From: Microbacterium sp. Root53
GTDB lineage: Bacteria; Actinomycetota; Actinomycetes; Actinomycetales; Microbacteriaceae
Reading direction: 5' to 3'
Length of the DNA stretch: 64,000 nucleotides
Assembly (NCBI RefSeq): GCF_001426925.1
Contig: NZ_LMFR01000024.1
Coordinates: 96,873-160,872, forward strand
Shown here one piece after another: positions 56,761 through 64,000 of the stretch. The position numbers and the translations under genes are program-made. The notes under the pieces were generated by a model. The model saw nothing but the letters and a program-made list of their open reading frames with translations. It had not been told where the DNA came from and did not search any database. Numbering within the stretch: position 1 is the stretch's first letter; each line of letters opens with the position of its first letter.

Positions 56761-57738
56761 AGCGTGGCGATGCGTCGGGTCGGTCGATCGGGTCTGCTGG
56801 TGTCGGAGGTCGGCCTCGGCTGCAACAACTTCGGCCGGAAGGGGACCGCCACCGAGTCGCTGGAGGGCACGCGCCGGGTGCTGGACGCCGCGATCGAGCA
56901 CGGCGTGGTGTTCCTCGACACCGCGGACATCTACGGCGGCGAGGGCGTGAGCGAGTCGCTCATGGGCGAGGCGCTGCGCGGCCGGCGCGACCGGGTCGTG
57001 CTCGCGACGAAGTTCGGCCACTACGCGCGGGACATGGGCTTCGGGCCCGCCGCCGGCGCCAAGGGCTCGCGCGCGTACGTCAGGCGCGCGGTCGAGGCGT
57101 CGCTTTCGCGGCTGCAGACCGACTGGATCGATCTGTACCAGCTGCACACGCCGGATCCGGAGACCCCGATCGAGGAGACGCTCGACGCGCTGGACGACCT
57201 CGTGCGCGAGGGGAAGATCCGCTACTACGGCCACTCCAACCTCGTCGGCTGGCAGATCGCGGAGGCCGAGCTGACGGCACGCGCGCGCGTCCGCTCGGGG
57301 TTCATCTCCTCGCAGAACCAGTTCTCGCTTCTCGAGCGCGACGCCGAGCGCGAGGTGCTGCCGGCCGTGCGCCGCTACGGGCTCGGGTTCTTCCCGTACT
57401 TCCCGCTCTACAACGGGCTGCTGACGGGCAAGTTCACGCGCGAGGGCGGACCGGCGGGGAGCCGCATCATGTCGCAGCGGCCGCACCTCTGGCGCGACGC
57501 GCCGTGGGACGTGCTGGAGGCGTATCAGGCGTTCTGCGACGCGCGCGACATCACCATGCTCGAGGCGACCTACGGCTGGCTCCTCGCGCAGGAGGGCGTC
57601 GCGAGCGTGATCGCGGGTGCAACGTCGCCCGAGCAGGTCGCGGCCAACGCCGCCGCGGGCGGCGCCTGGCGCCCGACCCCCGAGGAGCTCGTGGTGCTCG
57701 ACGGGCTGTTCCCGGGGCCTCCCGTCCCCGTGATCTGA
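56758..57738 (+). CDS. Aldo/keto reductase family oxidoreductase
   Basis: 326 residues; NADPH-dependent (beta/alpha)8-barrel reductase. The catalytic tetrad is visible: Asp in FLDTADIYGGEG with the Tyr two residues further, Lys in VLATKFGHY and His in LYQLHTPDPETP. The cofactor region near the C-terminus is SVIAGATSPEQVAAN. The nearest known relatives are general AKRs acting on aldehydes and sugar-like carbonyls; no specific substrate can be named. Confidence 0.92.
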   Translation: MSVAMRRVGRSGLLVSEVGLGCNNFGRKGTATESLEGTRRVLDAAIEHGVVFLDTADIYGGEGVSESLMGEALRGRRDRVVLATKFGHYARDMGFGPAAGAKGSRAYVRRAVEASLSRLQTDWIDLYQLHTPDPETPIEETLDALDDLVREGKIRYYGHSNLVGWQIAEAELTARARVRSGFISSQNQFSLLERDAEREVLPAVRRYGLGFFPYFPLYNGLLTGKFTREGGPAGSRIMSQRPHLWRDAPWDVLEAYQAFCDARDITMLEATYGWLLAQEGVASVIAGATSPEQVAANAAAGGAWRPTPEELVVLDGLFPGPPVPVI

Positions 57739-57867
57739 CCCGCATCCGCGCCGCTCACCGGGCCGTCGCGGCGCGGCGCGTCGGCGGGCTGCCGATAGGA
57801 TGTGAGAGCCCGTGACGGACCGGCCTTGCACCCTGGGGTCGGCGCCGTCGCCCGATATCGGAGGTCC

Positions 57868-58770
57868 ATGCCCGTGTCCGACGCCCCGACGACGGCGCAG
57901 TCGCAGACGGTCACGCTGCCCACCGGCGACGACGCCGTCCTGACGTGGGCCGGGGTCACGCACCGCGGCCGCAAGCGCGACATCAACCAGGACGCCCTGC
58001 TCACGGCGTTCCCGCTGTTCGTCGTCGCCGACGGCATGGGCGGCCACATCGGGGGCGAGATCGCCAGCGCGAGTACGGTCGACCGCCTCCAGCGCATGGT
58101 GGGCAAGGGCCCGGTCTCGCCCGAGCGCATCGAGAAGGCGCTGATCAAGGCCGTCCGCGACATCGGCGACCACCCCGAGACGACCGACGAGGGCACCGGC
58201 ACGACCGTGACGGGCGTGTACCTCGACATCACCGACGACCAGGCGACCTGGGTCGCGCTGAACATCGGCGACTCCCGCGTCTACCTGCAGCGCGACGACG
58301 CGCTCGCGCAGGTCACGACCGACCACTCGCTCGTCCAGGAGCTCGTCGCGGCGGGGCGCCTCAGCCCCGAGGAGGCCGAGAACCACCCGTACGGCAACGT
58401 GATCACGCGCGCGGTGGGGCCGAGCGAGGGCGCCGTGCCCGACTACGTGCGCCTCGACGTGCGCGACGGGGACCGGTTCGTCATCTGCTCGGACGGGCTC
58501 ACCAAGGAGCTCACGGACTACGGCATCCTCCACTTCCTGCGTCTGCACCCAGAGCCCGAGGCGGCGGTCGACGCCATGCTCGAAGCCGCGCTGGAGAACG
58601 GCGGGCGCGACAACATCACGATCGTGGTGCTGAACGTCGCGGTGCCGGGCCAGGTGCGCCCCGACGACGCCGACACGCGGGAGCTGCCCGAGGCCGACCC
58701 GCACGACACGTTCGACCCGCCGGCGGAGCCCGCCGACGACTCGTCCACAGGCGACGACGCGCGCGAGTAA
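57868..58770 (+). CDS. PP2C-type serine/threonine protein phosphatase
   Basis: 300 residues. The metal-binding and catalytic motifs of bacterial PPM phosphatases are present: KRDINQDALL, FVVADGMGGHIGGE, TGTTVTGVYLD, ALNIGDSRVYL, VICSDGLTKELTD and GGRDNITIVVL. No transmembrane segment, unlike the mycobacterial PstP. ATG 57868 has GGAGG at 57860-57864; TAGGAT at 57796-57801 may be the -10. It is 57 bp upstream of the EccC-like ATPase, suggesting a phospho-regulated secretion or envelope function. No Ser/Thr kinase gene lies in the window. Confidence 0.93.
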   Translation: MPVSDAPTTAQSQTVTLPTGDDAVLTWAGVTHRGRKRDINQDALLTAFPLFVVADGMGGHIGGEIASASTVDRLQRMVGKGPVSPERIEKALIKAVRDIGDHPETTDEGTGTTVTGVYLDITDDQATWVALNIGDSRVYLQRDDALAQVTTDHSLVQELVAAGRLSPEEAENHPYGNVITRAVGPSEGAVPDYVRLDVRDGDRFVICSDGLTKELTDYGILHFLRLHPEPEAAVDAMLEAALENGGRDNITIVVLNVAVPGQVRPDDADTRELPEADPHDTFDPPAEPADDSSTGDDARE

Positions 58771-58827
58771 TCCGCCGGGGCCGTCCGCGCCGCCGCGCCG
58801 CGCTCGCGGAGCCGCTGGACTGGGCGC

Positions 58828-61608
58828 ATGCCCGCAGCGCACGACGAGCCCATCACCCTGCCGACCCCGGAACCCCCGCCCCGCCGCGGGCCCTTTCCGA
58901 TCGTCGCCTCGGTCGTCCCCGTCGTCGCGTCGGTCGCGATCTGGGCCGTCACCGGCTCCCTGCTCGCGCTCTGCTTCGCCGCGCTCGGACCGCTGATGGC
59001 CGTGGCCTCGCTGATCGACGGTGCCCGCAGCGGGCGGCGCCGGCGCCGCGAAGCGCGAGCCGAGCGCGAGGCGGCGCTGCGCCGGGCGCGCGAGCAGGTC
59101 GCGCGGCGGCACGACGCAGAGCGGGCGACGCGATGGCGCGAGCGGCCCGACGTGGCGGCGCTGATCAAGGACCCGCGGCGGCAGTGGCGCAGCGGCGCGG
59201 ACGAGCTGGTGGTCGGCCGCGGCCGTGTGCCGAGCATCGTGCGGGTGGCCGTGGGGGACGACGACGCCGAGGGGAGGGAGCTGCGGCGGCGCGCGGCCCA
59301 GCTCGCCGACGCGCCCGTGACGGTGCCGCTGCGCGCGGGCGTCGCCGTGCAGGGCGATCCCGTCGCAGCGCGGGCGATCGCCCGTGGCCTGGTGCTGCAG
59401 CTGTGCCTCGCGCATCCGGCGGGCGACGCGGCGCTCGTGGCCGTGCCGCCCGGGGAGTCCGGGTGGGCGGAGCGGCTGCCGCACTGGCGCCCGGGCGCCC
59501 GAGACGGCCTGCGCGTCTCCCTCGCGGACGCCGCGGCGCCCGCGCCGCCGTCCGACGTGGTGATCGCGGTGGTGGCGCCTGAGGGCGAGGTCCCTCCGGA
59601 GTGCGGGGCGCTGCTCGAGGTCGGGCCCGTGCCGCAGGCACGGCTCACGTGGGCGGGGGAGACCGCCTCGGTCGCCGCGGAGGCGGTCTCGCTCGCCCAG
59701 GCGGAGGCGATCGCGGCGCAGCTCGCGGCGCGACGGCCCGCGGCCGAGTCGTCGTCGGCGGGCCGCGCCGGGACGGTCGGCCTCGGAGAGCTCCTGGAGC
59801 GCGCACCTGAGCGCTCGGGCGCGCTCGGCGCGGTGATCGGCGTCGAGGGCGCCACCCCCGCGCAGGTCGACCTCGTGGCCGACGGGCCTCACGCCGTGGT
59901 GGTGGGGATGACGGGCAGCGGCAAGAGCGAGCTGCTGGTGACCTGGGTGGCGTCGCTCGCCGCCGTCCTGCCTCCCGAGCGCGTGCAGTTCCTGCTGGCG
60001 GACTTCAAGGGCGGCACCGCGTTCGCACCGCTCTCGGCGCTGCCGCACGTGACCGGGGTCATCACCGACCTCGATGCCGGGGGTGCCCGCCGCGCGGTCG
60101 AGAGCCTCCGCGCCGAGCTGCGCGCCCGCGAGGCGGTGCTCGCGCAGGCGGGGGCGCGGGACGTGTCGGACCCGCGTGTCGACCTGCCGCGGCTCGTGAT
60201 CGTGGTGGACGAGTTCGCCGCGATGCTGCAGGAGCATCCGGATCTCCACGCGGTCTTCACCGACGTGGCGGCCCGCGGGCGGGCGCTCGGCCTGCATCTC
60301 GTGCTGGGCACCCAGCGGGCAGGGGGCGTGCTGCGCGACGCGCTCGTGGCCAACAGCCCGCTGCGGATCGGCCTGCGGGTCGCGGAGCCGGCCGAGAGCC
60401 GCGCTCTGCTCGGGACCGACGAAGCGGCGGCGCTCCCGGGCGGCGCGGAGGGGCGCGGGCTCGCGTGGATCCGCCGCGCGGGCGACTCCGGCGCCCGGCT
60501 GACGCGGATCGCGCTGACCTCGCCGGACGACGTCGCGACCGCCGCGGCCCGGTTCGCGGATCGGCCGCGCCGCCCCGGGCCCTGGCTGCCGCCGCTGCCG
60601 ACCCGCCTCTCCCGCGCGGACGCGGTGGCGCTCGTGGGGGAGCCGCCGCCCGAGGCGATCCTGCTCGGCGTCGCCGACGAGCCCGCGCGACAGCGGCGAT
60701 CCGCCGTCCTCCTGCGGCCGGGCTCGGACCGCGGCCTGGTCGTGGTCGGCGCGGGCGGGTCCGGGCGCTCGGCGGTCGCCGGGCTGGTGGCGGGCGCGCG
60801 GCCCGACGCCCTGATCGTGCCGCGCGACGCCGAGGCCGCGTGGGATGCGCTGGAGCGCGCAGAGCGCATCCGGCCCGCGCTGCTCGTGATCGACGACGTC
60901 GACGCCCTGCTCACCCGGTTCCCGCCCGAGTACGCACAGGCCACCGCCGACCGGCTCGAGGGGATCGTGCGGGACGCGGGGGACAGCGGCACGACGGTCC
61001 TGCTCACGGCCGCGCGGCTCTCGGGGCCCGTGCAGCGCTTCGCCGACCTCCTTCCGCGCCGTGCGCTGCTCGCGCTGCCGGGGCGGGCCGAGCACGCCGC
61101 CGCCGGCGGCGCAGCCGACACGTTCGATCCGCGCCGACCGCCCGGGCGCGCCGTGCTGGACGGGCTCGAGGTGCAGTTCGCGCTCGGCGAGCCGCTGCCG
61201 CTGCCCGCGCCGGCCGTGCAGGAGCCGCCCCGCTGGGTGCCCGACGCGCCGGTCGCCGGCATGGTGCTGCGTGCCGCGCGTCGCCGCGGCGAGCAGCTCG
61301 CGGCGGCGTGGCCGGCCGGCGTCCGGGTGCTGCCCGTCGACGACCTCCCGCCGGGTGCGCGGCTCGCGGACCTGCATCGCCCGGGGGAGCGGCTGGTGCT
61401 CGCAGGAGACGGCGACACCTGGCAGCGCCAGTGGTCCCTCCTGCAGGACGTGCGCGGCGGCGCGCCGTTCGCGGTCGGCGCCGACTGCGCGCCCGAGCTC
61501 CGCACGCTTCTGGGCGAGCGCGAGCTCCCGCCCTACGCCCGCACGCGCGCATCCCGTGCCTGGCTCGTGCGCGACGGCCGCCCGCCCGAGCGGATCATCC
61601 TGCCCTGA
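58828..61608 (+). CDS. EccC/FtsK-SpoIIIE-like ATPase (type VII secretion related), orphan
   Basis: 926 residues. Two N-terminal membrane helices (PIVASVVPVVASVAIWAVTG; LLALCFAALGPLMAVASLI) are followed by a basic helical linker. The first ATPase domain has intact Walker A VGMTGSGKSELL (Lys366) and Walker B LVIVVDEFAAML (Asp461). A second domain has a degenerate P-loop GAGGSGRSAV, where the Lys is Arg647, and LLVIDDVDALL. This is the layout of EccC/YukB type VII motors with one domain fewer. No WXG100 substrate, EccB/D/E or mycosin gene is visible, so its secretion role is inferred. Confidence 0.87.
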   Translation: MPAAHDEPITLPTPEPPPRRGPFPIVASVVPVVASVAIWAVTGSLLALCFAALGPLMAVASLIDGARSGRRRRREARAEREAALRRAREQVARRHDAERATRWRERPDVAALIKDPRRQWRSGADELVVGRGRVPSIVRVAVGDDDAEGRELRRRAAQLADAPVTVPLRAGVAVQGDPVAARAIARGLVLQLCLAHPAGDAALVAVPPGESGWAERLPHWRPGARDGLRVSLADAAAPAPPSDVVIAVVAPEGEVPPECGALLEVGPVPQARLTWAGETASVAAEAVSLAQAEAIAAQLAARRPAAESSSAGRAGTVGLGELLERAPERSGALGAVIGVEGATPAQVDLVADGPHAVVVGMTGSGKSELLVTWVASLAAVLPPERVQFLLADFKGGTAFAPLSALPHVTGVITDLDAGGARRAVESLRAELRAREAVLAQAGARDVSDPRVDLPRLVIVVDEFAAMLQEHPDLHAVFTDVAARGRALGLHLVLGTQRAGGVLRDALVANSPLRIGLRVAEPAESRALLGTDEAAALPGGAEGRGLAWIRRAGDSGARLTRIALTSPDDVATAAARFADRPRRPGPWLPPLPTRLSRADAVALVGEPPPEAILLGVADEPARQRRSAVLLRPGSDRGLVVVGAGGSGRSAVAGLVAGARPDALIVPRDAEAAWDALERAERIRPALLVIDDVDALLTRFPPEYAQATADRLEGIVRDAGDSGTTVLLTAARLSGPVQRFADLLPRRALLALPGRAEHAAAGGAADTFDPRRPPGRAVLDGLEVQFALGEPLPLPAPAVQEPPRWVPDAPVAGMVLRAARRRGEQLAAAWPAGVRVLPVDDLPPGARLADLHRPGERLVLAGDGDTWQRQWSLLQDVRGGAPFAVGADCAPELRTLLGERELPPYARTRASRAWLVRDGRPPERIILP

Positions 61609-61629
61609 CCGACGTCCAGGGACCCGAGC

Positions 61630-62619
61630 TCAGACGGTGGCGCGGATGCGGCCGACCTCGCGGCCGCCGCCCTCGACGCGGTACATCGGGTGGGCCGCGG
61701 CGTCGACGACGTCGCCCGAGGTCACCGCGCCCGCCTTCGCGAGCAGGCTGAGCGCGACCAGCGAGGCGGCGCGCAGCGATCCGTCGAGCATCTTCAGCGC
61801 GACCGTGGTGCCGTCGGGGGCGACCATGACCTGCACGCCCTCGGCGCCGAGCTTTGAGAAGACGCCGAACCGCTCGATCGCGAAGGTGTCGGAGCGCCCG
61901 GGTCCGTCGATCGCCCACGGGTTCTCGCGCACGGTGCGCACCAGCGCTCCGGCCACGCGGTGCAGCGCGAACGGCGACCGCTCGGAGGAGGTGCCGATGC
62001 GGTGGATGCCGCGCGCGAGGGCGGTCAGCGGCAGCGCGTGGACGGGGGCGCCGCACCCGTCGATCACGGTGGCGGGGATCTTCTCGCCCGTCAGCCGCTC
62101 GACCACCTCGCGGATGTGCAGCTGCAGCGGGTGCACCGGGTCGAGGTAGCCGTTCACGTCCCATCCGGTCGCGACGCACGCTGCGAGCATCGCGGCGTGC
62201 TTGCCGGAGCAGTTGTGCCGCACGCGGGCCTTGTCGGCGTGATCGCGGACCATGGCGTCGCGCGTGGCCACGTCCGAGGGCCAGCTCGCCGGGCACGCCA
62301 GGTGGTCCTCCGTGAGGCCCGACGCCGCGAGCATCTCGCGCACCACCGCGACGTGGCGGTCGGTGCCCGCGTGGCTCGCGGTCGAGAGGGCCATCCGCTC
62401 GCCCGCGAGCTCGGCGCCCGCCGTGAGGCACGCCACGGCCTGCAGCGGCTTGAGCGAGGACCGGGGCAGGATCAGCGCATCCGGGTTCCCCAGGCTCGCG
62501 ACGATCTCACCGCTCGGCGCGAGCACGATCGCCGAGCCCGCATGCCGGGACTCCACGAATCCATTGCGCTCCACGACCGCGAGCTCGACGGAATCCTGCA
62601 CGCTGAAAGTCTCGGACAT
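61630..62619 (-). CDS. L-asparaginase II family (Rhizobium-type, PF06089) asparaginase
   Basis: 329 residues. This family is unrelated to E. coli AnsA/AnsB. The diagnostic motifs are present: LPRSSLKPLQAVACL (Ser-x-x-Lys catalytic pair), HNCSGKHAAMLAA, DGCGAPVHALPL and PGRSDTFAIERFG. In the structurally known Rhizobium etli enzyme two Ser-Lys pairs and a metal site act on asparagine. It stands alone on the minus strand, 21 bp from the convergent EccC-like gene. ATG 62619. Confidence 0.9.
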   Translation of the reverse strand: MSETFSVQDSVELAVVERNGFVESRHAGSAIVLAPSGEIVASLGNPDALILPRSSLKPLQAVACLTAGAELAGERMALSTASHAGTDRHVAVVREMLAASGLTEDHLACPASWPSDVATRDAMVRDHADKARVRHNCSGKHAAMLAACVATGWDVNGYLDPVHPLQLHIREVVERLTGEKIPATVIDGCGAPVHALPLTALARGIHRIGTSSERSPFALHRVAGALVRTVRENPWAIDGPGRSDTFAIERFGVFSKLGAEGVQVMVAPDGTTVALKMLDGSLRAASLVALSLLAKAGAVTSGDVVDAAAHPMYRVEGGGREVGRIRATV

Positions 62620-62630
62620 CTACTTAGAAT

Positions 62631-62769
62631 CTCACGCCCGTCGATCGGCTCGGGCACCGCAAGCGGTGCCACTCGCCGCTCGACCACTGTCGCTGACGCT
62701 CCAGTGAGGCGTGAGGGCGCGCTTCGCGCGCGGGCCGCATCCGCGGCATGCTCGCTTCGCTCGCACGAC
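62631..62769. repeat. Composite palindromic intergenic element
   Basis: An outer inverted repeat CTCACGCC (62631-62638) / GGCGTGAG (62708-62715) encloses a strong hairpin GGCACCGC-aa-GCGGTGCC (62653-62670). Directly after comes GCGCGC-TTC-GCGCGC (62717-62731). Bases 62742-62769 are the inverted match (27/28) of 45574-45601. The 183-bp gap 62620-62802 between asparaginase and OsmC genes is filled by this element; no gene seen. Confidence 0.6.
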
Positions 62770-62802
62770 GGTGGGGCGCCGTGCTCCGGTACGCGGCGGG
62801 GG

Positions 62803-63273
62803 TCAGCCGACCGTGACCGTGGCCTCGTGGCGGACCGGGAAGTTGACCGAGCGCGCGATGAAGCACCAGCCGTGAGCGGTCTCGTGCGCCGCCTCCGCCG
62901 CCTCGATCATGGAGGCGTCGGCGACCGTCACGCGCGGGCGCAGCACGACCTCCGCGAACTGGCCGCCGCTGGCGCCGTCCTCGACCATGAGCCCGGTCGC
63001 CTCGTCGACGTACGAGGTGACGACCACCCCGGCGACCACGCACGCGTGCAGGTAGGACAGGAGGTGGCACTCCGACAGGGCCGCGATCAGCATGTCCTCG
63101 GGGTTCCACCGCTCCGGATCGCCGCGGAACGGCTTGTCCGAGGAGGCGAGGAGCGCGGGCTTGCCGTCGACCTCGATCGTCACGTCGCGCGAGTACTCGC
63201 GGTACCCGGAGGTCCCCGAACCGAGGTTGCCGGTCCAGGTGGCGGTGAGCGCGTAGCGGTGTTCGCGATGCAT
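62803..63273 (-). CDS. OsmC/Ohr-family peroxiredoxin-like protein
   Basis: 156 residues. Thiol-dependent peroxidase family against organic hydroperoxides. Both redox-type cysteines are in place: the first in AALSECHLLSYLHACVV and the second in HGWCFIARSVNFPV. The Glu/Arg network residues are seen in RWNPEDMLI. It is closer to the OsmC/YhfA-like branch that starts HRYALTATWTGNLGSGT than to classical Ohr. ATG 63273; 29 bp from the acyltransferase stop upstream on the same strand. Confidence 0.9.
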   Translation of the reverse strand: MHREHRYALTATWTGNLGSGTSGYREYSRDVTIEVDGKPALLASSDKPFRGDPERWNPEDMLIAALSECHLLSYLHACVVAGVVVTSYVDEATGLMVEDGASGGQFAEVVLRPRVTVADASMIEAAEAAHETAHGWCFIARSVNFPVRHEATVTVG

Positions 63274-63300
63274 GCCGCCAGTCTCGCACCGCGACGGGAA

Positions 63301-64000
63301 CTACCGTCGTTCGTGCGGGAGCGCGCGCTTGATCTTCTCGATCGGCGTCTGCGCGGGCGACTCGTTGTACGCGTCCGCGAGCTCCTGGCCCGACAGGGCG
63401 TGGATGGCCGCCATGATCTCGTCCGTCGCCGTGCGGCGCGCGCGGCCCGAGGTCGCGGGCCCGTGGTGGGAGAGGTCGAGCGGCTCGCCGAAGCGGATCG
63501 TGACGCGCTCGCGCATCGACGGGAACTTCGAGCCGACCGGCATGACCTTGTCGGTCCCGATCAGGCCCACCGGCACGACCGGCGCGCCGGTCTGCAGGGC
63601 GAGGAACGCGACGCCCGTACGGCCCTTGTAGAGCCGGCCGTCCAGCGAGCGCGTCCCCTCGGGGTACAGCGCGACCGCGGCCCCCGTCTCGAGGATCTGC
63701 CGCTGCTGCTCGAGCGCGTCGAGAGCCGCCTGCCCCGCGCCGCGGCGCACGGGGATGGCGCCGACCGCGGTGAACAGCACCTTCGAGAGCCAGCCCTTGA
63801 AGCCGGTGCCCTCGAAGTAGCTCGACTTCGCCAGGAAGTGCACGGGCCGCGGCGCCGCGGCGACGGGGATGGCGATCGAGTCGATGAACGAGAGATGGTT
63901 GCTGGCGAAGATCACGGCGCCTTCGCGCGGGATGTTCGAGCGTCCCTCGACGTGCGGGCGGTAGAGGGCGCGCGCCAGGGGAGCGAGCGCCATGCGGCCG
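63301..64000 (-). CDS. Lysophospholipid acyltransferase (PlsC/AGPAT family), probably cut by window end
   Basis: At least 230 residues. Acylates 1-acyl-glycerol-3-phosphate or related lysophospholipids at the membrane. Motifs: block I SNHLSFIDSIAI (HX4D), block II GAIPVRRGAGQA, block III ALYPEGTRS and block IV APVVPVGLIG. The first Met in view is at 63993, but the frame stays open to base 64000. Family members usually have 10-20 more residues before LARALYRPHVEG, so the true start may lie outside the window. Confidence 0.9.
   Translation of the reverse strand, partial: GRMALAPLARALYRPHVEGRSNIPREGAVIFASNHLSFIDSIAIPVAAAPRPVHFLAKSSYFEGTGFKGWLSKVLFTAVGAIPVRRGAGQAALDALEQQRQILETGAAVALYPEGTRSLDGRLYKGRTGVAFLALQTGAPVVPVGLIGTDKVMPVGSKFPSMRERVTIRFGEPLDLSHHGPATSGRARRTATDEIMAAIHALSGQELADAYNESPAQTPIEKIKRALPHERR

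Noticed and set aside
55699..61377. A minus-strand open frame of almost 1,900 codons across the PP2C and EccC-like genes
   Set aside because: It is the antisense shadow of two well-supported plus-strand genes in very GC-rich DNA. Its translation is Arg/His/Asp/Val-rich with no recognisable domain.
58828..61608. A complete type VII secretion locus
   Set aside because: Only the EccC-like ATPase is present; no WXG100, EccB, EccD, EccE or mycosin gene was found in the window.

Overview
The window is chromosomal DNA from a high-GC actinobacterium, most probably Microbacteriaceae (Microbacterium or a close relative). The evidence is the very G/C-rich third codon positions, many GTG starts, the gene order argS - lysA - hom - thrB - thrC - rho - prfA, a Rho with a long disordered N-terminal extension, an ATP synthase epsilon subunit of only 86 residues, several leaderless-type starts (TAnnnT a few bases before the start codon), and palindromic repeats of the GGTCGTTGAGCG...GTCGAAACG type. 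No rRNA, tRNA, CRISPR array, transposase or integrase was recognised.

Layout. (1) 1-5475: the 3' part of a DUF222/HNH endonuclease gene, a secreted SGNH hydrolase, argS, a DUF2993 membrane protein and a GNAT acetyltransferase. (2) 5720-14267: lysine/threonine biosynthesis (lysA, hom, thrB, thrC), then rho and prfA. (3) 14352-44195: about 30 kb of accessory genes between prfA and its usual neighbour prmC. It opens with surface genes (a sortase-signal protein, a DUF4012 protein, a putative rhamnosyltransferase). Next comes a four-gene regulatory and proteolytic module: sigma factor, small soluble protein, intracellular subtilase and TPR-CHAT caspase-like protease. A complete-looking Wzx/Wzy-type polysaccharide cluster follows, with nucleotide-sugar enzymes, glycosyltransferases, flippase, two chain-length-type proteins and an O-antigen ligase/polymerase. 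The segment closes on the minus strand with a double-domain GT2, a WecG/TagA enzyme, an amidase, cysE and cysK. (4) 44402-55101: prmC, a threonylcarbamoyl-AMP synthase, a WecA-type phosphoglycosyltransferase, an AtpI-like protein and the atpBEFHAGDC operon. (5) 55098-64000: yaaA, a DUF5684 protein, an aldo/keto reductase, a PP2C phosphatase, an orphan EccC/FtsK-like ATPase, and on the minus strand an asparaginase, an OsmC/Ohr protein and a PlsC-type acyltransferase.

How the genes work together. The polysaccharide cluster has almost everything for a Wzy-dependent heteropolysaccharide except an initiating phosphoglycosyltransferase. The WecA homologue at 46511 could supply the first undecaprenyl-PP-sugar, and the WecG/TagA enzyme could add the second sugar. 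The sugar genes (Gfo/Idh dehydrogenase, epimerase, two DegT aminotransferases, two hexapeptide acyltransferases) point to an acetylated amino sugar. The most interesting locus is 17764-23265. It pairs two different proteases, both with visible catalytic residues, with a sigma factor and a small protein in the position of an anti-sigma factor. The subtilase carries a run of NPFTKT repeats before its catalytic domain. This arrangement resembles the logic of Craspase (TPR-CHAT protease, cleavable inhibitor, sigma factor), but without any CRISPR component in the window.
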